From positions 1 through 33,905 of the forward strand of contig JAUIGH010000005.1 of the NCBI GenBank assembly GCA_030429935.1: a stretch of 33,905 nt of DNA. Direction: 5' to 3'. Positions 21,985 through 29,411 of this stretch are shown here, one piece after another. The position numbers were made by a program, and so were the translations under genes. The notes under the pieces were generated by a model. That model did not search any database, had not been told where the DNA came from, and was given only the letters and a program-made list of their open reading frames with translations. How positions within the stretch are numbered: position 1 is the first letter of the stretch; every line of letters begins with the position of its first letter. The stretch comes from a bacterium. Its GTDB lineage: Bacteria; Patescibacteriota; Saccharimonadia; Saccharimonadales; Saccharimonadaceae.

Positions 21985-22208
21985 GATTCATGGAGGAAGC
22001 CGTAGGTAGCCAACAGTCGCCTGCTTTCTCCTGATGACCCTTAACAATCAGTTTGTCACATCATGTTAGTTCACATCGCTGACGCGCTAGAGCGCAGCGT
22101 CGTAGATATCACTGGTAGCTATGACGCTGCGCTTTGAGCAGAGAACAACCTCTATTCAGCGTCAGCACCGTAAAACTAACGCTATGAATTACCGACTGCT
22201 GGTCGGTA
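21985..22208 (+). ncRNA. Candidate structured non-coding RNA
   Basis: The sequence after the promoter folds as follows. A 5' hairpin pairs GGAGGAAGC (21992-22000) with GCTTTCTCC (22023-22031). A multibranch domain is closed by TCAT/ATGA and GTTAGTT/AACTAAC (22061-22071 with 22174-22187) and GCTGACGC/GCGTCAGC (22078-22085 with 22159-22166). It contains a 15-bp hairpin (22091-22105 with 22119-22133, one G-U) and a small AGAG/CTCT hairpin. A final 7-bp hairpin, TACCGAC/GTCGGTA, lies at 22190-22208. I do not recognise it as RNase P, tmRNA, SRP or 6S RNA. A 14-codon open frame (ATG at 21990) overlaps the first hairpin. It could be an independent sRNA or a long leader for the membrane protein at 22350. 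Confidence 0.55.
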
Positions 22209-22213
22209 GACAT

Positions 22214-22225
22214 CTCCCTAGTGGG
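22214..22225 (+). repeat. Left 12-bp inverted repeat
   Basis: CTCCCTAGTGGG, matched perfectly in inverse orientation at 23865. It starts five bases after the folded RNA candidate ends. Confidence 0.6.
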
Positions 22226-22349
22226 GGCAACGGTCGGTTGATTTGCACAGCCAAGTCGATCGCCTGTTGCTCCCAAACCTAGCGGGAGCAAAGCCATGCG
22301 AGAAATCCTCGTGTGCGCAGTTCCCCGCGAGGGGGAAGGAGATGACGCC

Positions 22350-22790
22350 ATGCTGCGTCGCACCATGTGCTTTCTGTTGACCGTCGCGACCTCGGGGTAC
22401 GTCGGCTACCTGTTGGCCTGGCACCCCGAGATGTTCGGAGAGGGGTTCGCCCTGCTCCGGACGCTCGGCGCCCTCGCTGCCTTCGTGGCGGCCATCGCGT
22501 TCCTGACCATCGACATCCCCAAGCTATCGAGGCGGGCCGAGCGGCTCATCGCAGTGGCTCTGGGGTTCACGGCGGCCTTTCTGGCCGTCCCGCTGTGGGG
22601 CGCGATCGTCTGGGCCAGCATCGGCTGGCTCCTGCTGGTCGTCGCCGTGCTCGCCCTGCTCTGGGTCGGCACGGTCATGCTGCGCCCCGGCCGCCGGGTC
22701 GGCAGGTGGATCGGCCGGCTGCGGTCGGCGTCCAGCAGCTCGACGTCCACCGCGTCGCCCTCGAGCTCAGGTTCGACCGCGACGCCTTGA
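22350..22790 (+). CDS. GC-rich four-helix membrane protein of unknown function
   Basis: A 146-residue integral membrane protein. The start at 22350 is preferred to an in-frame ATG at 22296, because GGAAGGAG lies about eight bases before it and the protein then opens with a hydrophobic helix (MCFLLTVATSGYVGYLLAW). Four helices are seen: about 4-22, 33-55, 68-88 and 88-110 (SIGWLLLVVAVLALLWVG). An Arg-rich segment (RPGRRVGRWIGRLR) and a Ser/Thr tail follow. Codon use is very G/C-rich at third positions, unlike the neighbouring genes. TTCCCC can pair with GGGGAA just before the ribosome site. I do not recognise the family. A 356-codon frame on the opposite strand is taken as a by-product of GC bias. 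Confidence 0.65.
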   Translation: MLRRTMCFLLTVATSGYVGYLLAWHPEMFGEGFALLRTLGALAAFVAAIAFLTIDIPKLSRRAERLIAVALGFTAAFLAVPLWGAIVWASIGWLLLVVAVLALLWVGTVMLRPGRRVGRWIGRLRSASSSSTSTASPSSSGSTATP

Positions 22791-22943
22791 CACAACGAGC
22801 GAGCATTGCCACTCACAAAAATGGCAGGTAATTCGCTGGGGAAGCTCCAGCGGGCTGTTGATCGATGAGCCGTCACAATCGATTGAGGCACCTGTGCGCC
22901 TCGCCATTTGGCAAAATGCATACCGAACGCCCGAGGAGGAACC

Positions 22944-23630
22944 ATGAAGCGTTCGTTGTTGGGCGGCGTCCTTGCGGCGTCCGCCATAGCTCTCGGGGGC
23001 TGCGCCACACCCGGCGACGTCTCCGAGGTTGCGGAGGTGGCCTGCTCGCAGGTCGCCACCGAGCTCGACGAGGCAAACGCCGAAGTCGAGCGTCTCGCCG
23101 ATACACCCGGCGAGGCCCAGCAGCAGGCACTGCTCGACGCGCTCCAAGCGCGCGCCGAGCAGTGCGCGGACGACGCGGAGACCACCGAGGACTCCGCGTC
23201 GTCGACCGCCTCCGGGCCGACGAAGTATGTCGGCTGGGACCAGATCGTCGCTGCCCCACCCGAGGGGCTGCAGGCGGCGATCGGCGACCACACCGACCAG
23301 CTGGACTTCGGCTGGTCGGACGTCGACCGCTGGGCGTCCCAGCGGTCGTCTTCGGGCAACCCCTGGGACGCTCGCGTCGTCGCCGTGTTTGGCGACAACG
23401 AGTTCACACCGGCGGAGGCACGTGCCGACGCCGGCGTCGAGGCCGAGGTCGCAGTCGTCCGCGTGACGGCCTGCACCTCGGTCGCCGGGGCTGACTGCCC
23501 CGACTCGGGAGCGCACGCCGTGCTGCTCCGGATCGACGAAGATGGAGTGCCCCAGCTGACCGCTGGCGTACTCCTGAGGGGAGACGACTACTCCCTGCTC
23601 ACCGGCCTGGCCGGAGAGGAGATCGAGTAG
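22944..23630 (+). CDS. GC-rich secreted lipoprotein of unknown function
   Basis: A 228-residue predicted lipoprotein. It has a Lys/Arg start, a hydrophobic segment and the lipobox ALGGC with Cys at residue 20, so it should be lipid-anchored on the outer face of the membrane. An Ala/Glu helical stretch (EVACSQVATELDEANAEVERL) follows. After a Ser/Thr/Glu-rich linker comes a globular domain (about 95-228) with KYVGWDQIVAAPPEGLQ, a strand ARVVAVFGDNEF and a Cys pair (VTACTSVAGADCP). The ribosome site AGGAGGAACC is excellent. Codon use is strongly G/C-biased, as in the preceding gene. The style is typical of actinobacterial lipoproteins. No family was recognised. Confidence 0.75.
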   Translation: MKRSLLGGVLAASAIALGGCATPGDVSEVAEVACSQVATELDEANAEVERLADTPGEAQQQALLDALQARAEQCADDAETTEDSASSTASGPTKYVGWDQIVAAPPEGLQAAIGDHTDQLDFGWSDVDRWASQRSSSGNPWDARVVAVFGDNEFTPAEARADAGVEAEVAVVRVTACTSVAGADCPDSGAHAVLLRIDEDGVPQLTAGVLLRGDDYSLLTGLAGEEIE

Positions 23631-23636
23631 TCCCTC

Positions 23637-23688
23637 GCCATCCCGCCCCGCGCCCTAGACTTCGGTCACGGGCAACGGGCGGGATGGC
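23637..23688 (+). terminator. GC-rich hairpin terminator without U-run
   Basis: A perfect 12-bp stem (GCCATCCCGCCC with GGGCGGGATGGC) and a 28-base loop, starting six bases after the lipoprotein stop. U-less GC hairpins like this are common in actinobacteria. Confidence 0.65.
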
Positions 23689-23721
23689 CCCGCACACTTT
23701 CATAGCAAATGTTTTACGAAG

Positions 23722-23787
23722 CAGAGGCAATCTTTTCAGATTTCCGAATAGTAACACTATTCGACGCATCTGGATCGATTGCCTCTG
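23722..23787. other. Long interrupted hairpin at the right end of the GC-rich cassette
   Basis: Three nested stems: CAGAGGCAATC with GATTGCCTCTG (11 bp), CAGAT with ATCTG, and CGAATAGT with ACTATTCG (8 bp, 3-base loop), separated by short unpaired bases on both sides. The layout recalls a folded recombination site, but the bases do not fit an integron attC core. No gene is seen in 23689-23981 apart from this hairpin, the right inverted repeat and a promoter. Confidence 0.45.
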
Positions 23788-23864
23788 GTAATCCATGTGC
23801 ACCAACACGATGCTGACAAGACCCCCCTTCACTGCACGGCCAGAGAAGTCCCTCGCATGTTCTG

Positions 23865-23876
23865 CCCACTAGGGAG
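23865..23876 (-). repeat. Right 12-bp inverted repeat
   Basis: CCCACTAGGGAG, the exact reverse complement of the left repeat at 22214. Confidence 0.6.
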
Positions 23877-23914
23877 TGTTTTGTTATAATTTATTATTTG
23901 TGGTATAGATGTCG

Positions 23915-23943
23915 TTGACTTTTTATATAACTTATGCTAATAA
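23915..23943 (+). promoter_or_regulatory. Promoter of the MSET coiled-coil gene
   Basis: TTGACT, 17 bases, TAATAA. The leader of about 32 bases contains AAAGGA. Confidence 0.7.
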
Positions 23944-23981
23944 TAAACACATAAACAACCAAAAACCAACAAAGGAACATT

Positions 23982-25073
23982 ATGTCAGAAACTCTAACAA
24001 CCACACCAGGGTCAGCTGAGGGCGAAGGACTAGACAGCGACGTCGCTACAGTCGGACGTGTTTTCGAAGATGTATCACCTATAGATACTGAGGAACAGCC
24101 CGATCACGACGCGCCTGAAGCACTGGAAACACGTGAAGTATCACCAGTAGGGTCACGCGTGATGGAGGCCGCGACTCGTGTTAATAGGTACCTCGAGCAG
24201 CGTGCTATCAACAAAGCACATGGCGAGGCGCTAGAAAATGATCGCGAACGCACAGTAGCTGCCCAAAATGACGCCTTCGCTTCATACGAAGATAATATCG
24301 CTACAACGGCCGACCGTGAAGCAGCCGAAGATCAGTTCGCAGCCGACTGGGATGAAGCACACCGCATGAATGATAAGTTCGATGCACGTGCAGCACGTCG
24401 AGAAAAGATTGAAGTTGCCAAAAATCATTTACGCGGTATCGGCCGCATTGCAAAGAATGCCCTACTCTTTGGGGTTGGTGTCGGTGTGATGACTGCTGAG
24501 AGGGGTGCTGCAAAAATCGATGCGTACAAGCAGCAACGTGAAGTCAGTAAAGCCCACTCGGAAGCTCTACGTGAAGATAAGCAGCGTACTGTTGAGGCGC
24601 AAGAGGATGCATTTGACAGCTACGAAGAGAATATACAGCGATCTGCCGAACTAGATGAAGCTTATCGTGAAAATGACGAATTTGATGCCAATAAGGCCGC
24701 GGAGCAAGCTGCGATAGATCGTTTGCACGGTAAAGCCCTCAAGATGAATGAGAAAATCGACCGCGCAAACAAGAGTAAAGAACTCCACGACAGCTGGGTG
24801 GCTGAGCATCGCGAGCTAGCCGTGCAACGCAAAGAGGCGGCTATCGCTCGCCGTATTGCCCGCCGTGAAAAATGGGCCCAGCGCAAGGAAACCGTATTGC
24901 GTTACGGTCGTGACACCAGAGACGCAGCTGTCGAATCTGGAAAGCGCGGCTACGAATCTGCTCGGGATAAAGCTGCCCAGCAAAAAGCCAAAGTCGGTAG
25001 ATTCACTACCAGAGCCGTCGCTGCCGGCCAAGGCGCCATAGATGGTGCTCGTGAAGGCTGGAACAACGGTTAA
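23982..25073 (+). CDS. Coiled-coil protein with two internal repeats
   Basis: A 363-residue, highly charged helical protein that I do not recognise. An acidic N-terminus (1-55) is followed by two copies of a roughly 50-residue unit, at about 77-134 and 189-236. The shared core is KAHxEAL, RTVxAQxDAFxSYExNI, then DEAxRxNDxFDA. Between them a short hydrophobic stretch (NALLFGVGVGVMTAE) could be a membrane-dipping helix. The C-terminal third is Lys/Arg-rich helix (AAIARRIARREKWAQRKE) ending in a small Gly/Ala tail. Like the divergent 810-residue protein it begins MSET and is followed by a DUF5663-like gene. It may form a cytoplasmic or membrane-associated filament. Confidence 0.75.
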   Translation: MSETLTTTPGSAEGEGLDSDVATVGRVFEDVSPIDTEEQPDHDAPEALETREVSPVGSRVMEAATRVNRYLEQRAINKAHGEALENDRERTVAAQNDAFASYEDNIATTADREAAEDQFAADWDEAHRMNDKFDARAARREKIEVAKNHLRGIGRIAKNALLFGVGVGVMTAERGAAKIDAYKQQREVSKAHSEALREDKQRTVEAQEDAFDSYEENIQRSAELDEAYRENDEFDANKAAEQAAIDRLHGKALKMNEKIDRANKSKELHDSWVAEHRELAVQRKEAAIARRIARREKWAQRKETVLRYGRDTRDAAVESGKRGYESARDKAAQQKAKVGRFTTRAVAAGQGAIDGAREGWNNG

Positions 25074-25103
25074 TAAGACAAACACTGAACAAGGAGCACC
25101 CAA

Positions 25104-25418
25104 ATGAACCAACAAATGATCACTACAAAGATACTCGACGAATTCGGTATCAACCTACCTGACGCCAACGTAGATGGATTCGTTCAACATTTGAACGACC
25201 AGCTCGAAGAGCGTATCGGCGCCGAAATCACCGAATCGCTCACCGATAAGCAGTTGGCTGAGTTGCTACAGCTCCAAGAAGCTGGCAACGATGAGTCGAT
25301 TAGCACGTGGCTCACAGAGACAATCGGCACAGACGAGCTACGCAAAATTGCTGAAGACGAACGAGACATCTTGCTCGGCGAGTTGGCTGAAAATGCCGAT
25401 GCAGTCACCGCTGCCTAA
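25104..25418 (+). CDS. DUF5663-like protein (short form)
   Basis: A 104-residue protein with the same N-terminal pattern as the one at 18921: KILDEFGI, then LPD, then QLEERIGAEITESLTDKQL, and STWLTE. It lacks the longer C-terminal half of its paralogue. It is all-helical and acidic by appearance, with no signal or membrane segment. The ribosome site is AAGGAG. It starts 30 bases after the MSET coiled-coil gene and is followed by a strong terminator. The pairing of a large MSET protein with a DUF5663-like protein occurs twice in this region, so the small protein may be a partner or chaperone of the large one. Confidence 0.8.
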   Translation: MNQQMITTKILDEFGINLPDANVDGFVQHLNDQLEERIGAEITESLTDKQLAELLQLQEAGNDESISTWLTETIGTDELRKIAEDERDILLGELAENADAVTAA

Positions 25419-25430
25419 CAGTACTCGTCA

Positions 25431-25468
25431 ACCGATAAACGACCCTGTAACAAGGGTCGTTTATCGGT
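25431..25468. terminator. Strong bidirectional-type hairpin between DUF5663 and infB
   Basis: A perfect 15-bp stem (ACCGATAAACGACCC with GGGTCGTTTATCGGT) and an 8-base loop, placed between convergent genes. Only short T-runs lie inside the stem. Confidence 0.75.
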
Positions 25469-25499
25469 ACGCACTGCTACATGCCACCAATTCGATACT

Positions 25500-27299
25500 T
25501 TACACCAGTTCGCGCTTGACCAGCTCGCGGGTAAAGAATTCGAGTTTGTCGCCTTCTTCGACCAGCAGTTTCTTGCTGGTTTTGAGGCTCAGGCCGCACA
25601 TTTCGCCCTCGAACACTTCTTTGGCTTCGACTTGTTGGCGCTGGACGCTGGTGACTTCGGCTTCTGCCAGTTGTTCATCGCCGCGTATGACTCGGACCAG
25701 TAGATCAGCTGTGACCTTACCGCTGGTGACTTCACCGCCACAGATGACCAGGTCTTTGAGTGTGCGAAAGACGCCTTTGATGGTCAGTTTGCCGACTTCG
25801 GTCTCGACGACCTCTGGTGCTAGCAAATCGCTCATCGATTGTTTGGCGTTGTCGAGCAATTCATAAATCACATTGTAGATGCGAACCTCGACGCGGTCAC
25901 GTTGGGCGAGGCGTTTGACGGCTGGCGGCAAATCGACGTTAAAGCCGTAAATAACCGTGTTGTCGCTGCCGATCGCCAGACGGACATCGTTTTCAGAAAT
26001 ATTACCGACGCCGCTACTGATGATGCGCAGCGTCACATCGCCACCGGTGTCGATCAATTTCAAGCTGTCGATCACCGAGGTCAATGAACCCTGGACGTCA
26101 GCGCGGACGATAACGTTGAATTCCGCTGAATCGTGCTTCTGGCTCATCATCTTGAGCAGATCAGCGCCGGTCACGTTGGTGCTGGCGGCGGCTTCAGCGC
26201 GCTCTTGGCGATGGACTTCGACCAGTTTGCGGGCGGCTTTTTCGTTTTTGACGATCTCGAATTGATCACCAAATTCTGGCAATTCCTTGAATCCGGTCAC
26301 CGTGACAGGCGTCGATGGGCCGGCTTCGGATAATTTCTCACCTTTGTAATCGAGCAATGTGCGGACTTTGCCGTAGCTGGTGCCGGCCACCATGTAATCG
26401 CCGGTGTGCAGGACGCCCTGTTCGATCAAGAATCGCACCACAGCACCGCGGCCGGTTTCCATGTGAGCTTCGATGACCAGGCCTTGGGCTGGCACGTCGG
26501 TGTCGGCTTTGAGCTCTTCCAGGTCAGCCGTCAGCAGCACCATGTCGAGTAATTTGTCCAGGTTATCGCCGCGTTTGGCGCTGATCGGCACCATGATAAC
26601 GTCACCGCCCCATTCTTCGGGGTTCAAGCCGTGCTCGCTGGCTAGCTGGGTTTTGACCAGGTCAGGATTGGCTGCGTCTTTGTCGATCTTGTTGATGGCG
26701 ACGACGATTTTGGCGTGCGCATCGCGGGCGAAACGGATCGCTTCGACGGTCTGTGGTTTGACGCCGTCATCAGCCGCTACCACGATGATCACCACGTCGG
26801 TCAAGGCCGCTCCGTGTTGGCGCAAGGCTGCGAAAGCTTCGTGACCCGGCGTGTCGAGCAAGGTAATCGCCCGGTCGTTACGCACCGTCTGATAGGCCGA
26901 GATGTGCTGCGTGATACCACCAGCCTCGCCCTCGACAACGGTAGTATCCAGGATAGCGTCGAGCAAACTGGTCTTGCCGTGGTCGACATGTCCCATCACC
27001 GCGACGATTGGCGGTCGCTCGCTGGCATTTTCGCTCAGCGTGTGGCTGCGCTCTGGCGCGGCGGCTTGTTCATCGCGCTTTTCGAGTGTGACATCGAGGC
27101 CGAGCTCTTCGACGATGATGGTTGCCGTCTCAAAATCAATCCGCTGATTGATCGTCGCCACGATACCGTTTTTGAACAATTCGCCGATCATCTGCGTGAC
27201 GGGCACATTGAGTTTCTCGGCCAGTTCGCCCACGGTAATTGAGCCTGAGAGTGTCAGAACTTTTTGGTCGCCGGGTTGATCTGTCGGTTGAGTTGCCAT
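25500..27299 (-). CDS. infB: Translation initiation factor IF-2
   Basis: The GTPase that places fMet-tRNA on the ribosome. It is 599 residues long, so it has only a short IF-2 N-terminal module ([23 protein letters not shown], about 20-85) and no long extension. G-domain motifs are [17 protein letters not shown] (G1), [10 protein letters not shown] (G2), DTPGHEAF (G3) and AINKID (G4). Domains II to IV follow, with the C-terminal fMet-tRNA-binding part present ([17 protein letters not shown], then CGLSLK). It is downstream of rpsA on the same strand. A 9-bp hairpin covers part of its ribosome site. Confidence 0.97.
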   Translation of the reverse strand: MATQPTDQPGDQKVLTLSGSITVGELAEKLNVPVTQMIGELFKNGIVATINQRIDFETATIIVEELGLDVTLEKRDEQAAAPERSHTLSENASERPPIVAVMGHVDHGKTSLLDAILDTTVVEGEAGGITQHISAYQTVRNDRAITLLDTPGHEAFAALRQHGAALTDVVIIVVAADDGVKPQTVEAIRFARDAHAKIVVAINKIDKDAANPDLVKTQLASEHGLNPEEWGGDVIMVPISAKRGDNLDKLLDMVLLTADLEELKADTDVPAQGLVIEAHMETGRGAVVRFLIEQGVLHTGDYMVAGTSYGKVRTLLDYKGEKLSEAGPSTPVTVTGFKELPEFGDQFEIVKNEKAARKLVEVHRQERAEAAASTNVTGADLLKMMSQKHDSAEFNVIVRADVQGSLTSVIDSLKLIDTGGDVTLRIISSGVGNISENDVRLAIGSDNTVIYGFNVDLPPAVKRLAQRDRVEVRIYNVIYELLDNAKQSMSDLLAPEVVETEVGKLTIKGVFRTLKDLVICGGEVTSGKVTADLLVRVIRGDEQLAEAEVTSVQRQQVEAKEVFEGEMCGLSLKTSKKLLVEEGDKLEFFTRELVKRELV

Positions 27300-27301
27300 C
27301 G

Positions 27302-27335
27302 GTCGGTTCCTTTCTGCTCGCGCGGGGGAACCGAC
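27302..27335 (-). promoter_or_regulatory. Hairpin over the infB ribosome site
   Basis: On the minus strand GTCGGTTCC pairs with GGAACCGAC (9 bp, 16-base loop). The stem ends two bases before the infB ATG and takes up half of the AAAGGA site. It lies in the 55-base gap after rpsA. Confidence 0.6.
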
Positions 27336-27354
27336 GAGCTAGCTTAGCTACACA

Positions 27355-28428
27355 TTATTGTTTCTTGTCCGCGAGGCTCAGTGAGATTTTGCGGTTTTCT
27401 TTGTCGATGTCGAGCACGACGAATTCTTTGCGCTCGTTCAGGGTAAAGACTTTTTCTGGGTCAGCTGATTCGCCGCTACCGAGCTCTGAGATGTGTACCA
27501 GGGCTTCGACGGCTGGGCTGATCTGGACAAAGGCGCCAAACGGCGTGATACGCGTGACGGTGCCTTCGGTGGTCTCGCCTTTTTTGAACTTCTCGACTTC
27601 GGATAGCCATGGGTCTGGGGTCAGCTGTTTCATACTCAAGCTCAAGCGGTCTTTATCGATGCTGATGATCTTGGCTTCGACGGTCTGTCCGACTTTGACG
27701 TAGTCGGCTGGGCTAGAGACGCGCTCCCAGCTGATTTCTGAGATGTGGATCAGGCCTTCGATACCATCGACATTGACGAATGCGCCAAAGTCGACCACAC
27801 CAGTGACCACGCCGTTGACGCTGTCGCCGACGGCCAGTTTCTCGAAGCGCTCGGCTAGGCCGTCTTTGATGGCTTCTTTCTCTGAAAAGATCAGTTTGTT
27901 GGCTTTGCGGTCGCAGTCCAGGATGCGGACGCTCAGTGGCGTGCCGACCAGGGCGTTGAGGCGCTGCAAGATCTCGTCTTTGTCAGCGCTGCCGACGCGT
28001 GGGTAGTGTTCAGCAGATAGTTGCGACACGGGCATAAAGCCGCGAACACCTTCGAATTCGATCAGCAGACCGCCGCGGTTGGCGTCGTACGCTTCGACTT
28101 CGATGATTTCTTCGGCCGCCATCTTGGCGCTGGCTTCTTCCCAGCCCTTGTCTTTGGCAGCTTTGCGCAAGCTCAGCAGGCTGTAGCCGTTGTCTAGCTC
28201 AGTGTCGATAACGCTGGCGCTGACGCTGTCGCCTTCGGCGAGTTTTTGTGAGTGACCGACTTCGCGGCGCGGTACGTAGCCGACGCCGAGTGGGCCGAGA
28301 TCTAGTAATACTTCGTGTTTTTTGACGCTGAGCACCGTGCCGGTGACGACGTCGTTTGCTTCGAGTTGCTTTGCGCTAGTGTCAGCGCTTGCCAGCAAAT
28401 CATCCATGGTTGGGGCTGTTGTAGCCAT
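27355..28428 (-). CDS. rpsA: Ribosomal protein bS1 (four S1 domains)
   Basis: Binds mRNA on the small ribosomal subunit. It is 357 residues long with four S1 RNA-binding domains at about 24-92, 108-180, 196-265 and 283-352, each opening with a G-x-V or similar strand (VTGTVLSVKKHEVLLDLG, VNGVVTGVVDFGAFVNVDG, TEGTVTRITPFGAFVQIS). Domains three and four are the best conserved, as in other short S1 proteins. The first two are more divergent. Four domains instead of six is usual for several Gram-positive and CPR groups. An AGG sits three bases before the ATG, and a better GAGAGGAG lies further upstream. Confidence 0.95.
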   Translation of the reverse strand: MATTAPTMDDLLASADTSAKQLEANDVVTGTVLSVKKHEVLLDLGPLGVGYVPRREVGHSQKLAEGDSVSASVIDTELDNGYSLLSLRKAAKDKGWEEASAKMAAEEIIEVEAYDANRGGLLIEFEGVRGFMPVSQLSAEHYPRVGSADKDEILQRLNALVGTPLSVRILDCDRKANKLIFSEKEAIKDGLAERFEKLAVGDSVNGVVTGVVDFGAFVNVDGIEGLIHISEISWERVSSPADYVKVGQTVEAKIISIDKDRLSLSMKQLTPDPWLSEVEKFKKGETTEGTVTRITPFGAFVQISPAVEALVHISELGSGESADPEKVFTLNERKEFVVLDIDKENRKISLSLADKKQ

Positions 28429-28528
28429 AAGCCTGAGAAGACTCCTCTCTTAGTTACTATTACTTCGTGACACTGCCATAAGAAACATGTGCCACCAAGA
28501 CTTCATCTAGTGTACCTCAAGAGCTGGA

Positions 28529-29131
28529 TTAGAGCAAGTTTGAGCGGCGATAGGCCACGACAGCGCCAACCAGTACGACGACTGGTACGCCAGCGAGCAA
28601 GGTGTCAGCTACGCCAGTCTGCGGAAGCTCGACGCCGGTAGTTGGCATCGATTGAGTAGATTCAGCGTCAGTCGAGTCATCGGCTGAGCTATTGGCTGCG
28701 GTCTGGTCATTCGAGGCGACGGTGTCGTCAGCTGTTTCGTCGGTGGCTGGCGTTTCGGTCGTCGCAGCGTTGTCATCGCTCGAGCTATTCATCGAGTTGG
28801 TGTCGGCGACGGCTGGCTCTTCGGCTTCGTCAGACTCGTCAGCGGCAGTCTGTTCTTCATCCTGACCGGCTTCTTCGTCAGTGGCAGCTTCGTCCGAGTT
28901 GTCGGTTTCGGTTCGCTCGTCGCTGTCATCGGTCGCTTCGTCTGCGACCTCATCAGCTGCTTCTTGGGCGACTTCAGCCGCATCATCGACTGCTTCGTCA
29001 GCTGATTGACCACCCAGCTGACCATCGAGTTGCGTCGCAACCACATACAACCCGCCCAGCACCAAGGCCGCGAGTACGACTCCCACCAATACAAAACTGA
29101 TTATTGATCCCTGTCCGTATCCACGTGACAT
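28529..29131 (-). CDS. LPXTG protein with N-terminal membrane helix and acidic stalk
   Basis: A 200-residue surface protein of unknown function. An N-terminal helix (SFVLVGVVLAALVLGGLYVVA, about 12-33) follows a short MSRGYGQGS start and has no obvious cleavage site. About 125 residues of Asp/Glu/Ser/Thr/Ala stalk follow, then VELPQTG, a C-terminal helix and YRRSN. It could be anchored by both the N-terminal helix and sortase. Composition suggests a negatively charged, extended, disordered stalk. The ribosome site is AGAGGTG. It has a good promoter of its own and lies upstream of rpsA on the same strand with no terminator between. Confidence 0.8.
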   Translation of the reverse strand: MSRGYGQGSIISFVLVGVVLAALVLGGLYVVATQLDGQLGGQSADEAVDDAAEVAQEAADEVADEATDDSDERTETDNSDEAATDEEAGQDEEQTAADESDEAEEPAVADTNSMNSSSDDNAATTETPATDETADDTVASNDQTAANSSADDSTDAESTQSMPTTGVELPQTGVADTLLAGVPVVVLVGAVVAYRRSNLL

Positions 29132-29169
29132 ATGACTTTCACCTCTCGCATTTAGGATTCTTTAGCAAA

Positions 29170-29198
29170 ATTATACTGTAATTATGCTCTACCTGCAA
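29170..29198 (-). promoter_or_regulatory. Promoter of the acidic-stalk LPXTG gene
   Basis: On the minus strand TTGCAG, 17 bases, TATAAT. The leader is about 30 bases. Confidence 0.7.
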
Positions 29199-29229
29199 GT
29201 ATCTATCAAATTTTCCACCCCGTCGGTTT

Positions 29230-29382
29230 GTCGGCGCGAGGTGCGCGCCGTGTGTGGGTTTGTGAAATCCGAGCCTGTACGCGAGGATTTCAGCCGAACG
29301 CTCGCATGATGCACCGGTGATGCATCATGCGAGAAGTGTACCCTCACACGATGCGCGCCTCGTGCCGACCAGCGCACCTCGC
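29230..29382 (+). ncRNA. Large folded element, candidate RNA
   Basis: A closing stem of 29 positions joins 29230-29258 with 29341-29369. Read as plus-strand RNA it has three G-U pairs and two mismatches; as minus-strand RNA it would have four mismatches, so plus is favoured. Inside are an 8-bp hairpin (TGAAATCC/GGATTTCA, 29263-29292) and a perfect 13-bp hairpin (CTCGCATGATGCA/TGCATCATGCGAG, 29301-29333). A competing perfect 11-bp pairing exists between GCGAGGTGCGC (29236-29246) and GCGCACCTCGC (29372-29382). The GC content exceeds the flanks. It lies between divergent genes and contains no gene. A palindromic repeat element rather than an RNA is possible. No promoter was found for it. Confidence 0.5.
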
Positions 29383-29396
29383 CCCGCGAACATTCG

Positions 29397-29405
29397 TGCT
29401 ACACT
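29397..29405 (+). promoter_or_regulatory. Extended -10 promoter of the ROK gene (leaderless)
   Basis: TGCTACACT, six bases before the ATG at 29412. There is no room for a ribosome site. Confidence 0.6.
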
Positions 29406-29411
29406 ACGAGC

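Larger units (their letters stand above)
22214..23876. mobile_element. GC-rich cassette bounded by 12-bp inverted repeats
   Basis: CTCCCTAGTGGG at 22214-22225 and its exact reverse complement at 23865-23876 bracket 1.66 kb. Inside are two genes whose third codon positions are almost all G or C, with actinobacterial-style wording (Ala/Arg/Val-rich, lipobox LGGC) and a GC-rich hairpin terminator without a U-run. The flanking genes are clearly less GC-biased. No transposase, recombinase or target-site duplication was recognised, so the element is non-autonomous at best. Acquisition from an actinobacterial host is plausible; assembly chimerism is the main alternative. The last 170 bases before the right repeat are A/T-richer and hold a long hairpin. 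Confidence 0.5.

Noticed and set aside
21985-22208. RNase P RNA, tmRNA, SRP RNA or 6S RNA
   Set aside because: The conserved cores that I know for these RNAs are not present.
22406-23476. A 356-codon open frame on the minus strand across the GC-rich cassette
   Set aside because: Its Ser/Ala/Arg-rich translation has no domain pattern, whereas the plus-strand frames have signal/lipobox, helices and good ribosome sites. It is a by-product of G/C-rich third positions.
23722-23787. Integron attC site
   Set aside because: Shape is suggestive, but the conserved GTTRRRY/RYYYAAC cores are absent and no integron integrase is present.
22214-23876. Classical insertion sequence
   Set aside because: No transposase frame and no target duplication could be found; it is kept only as a cassette with inverted repeats.
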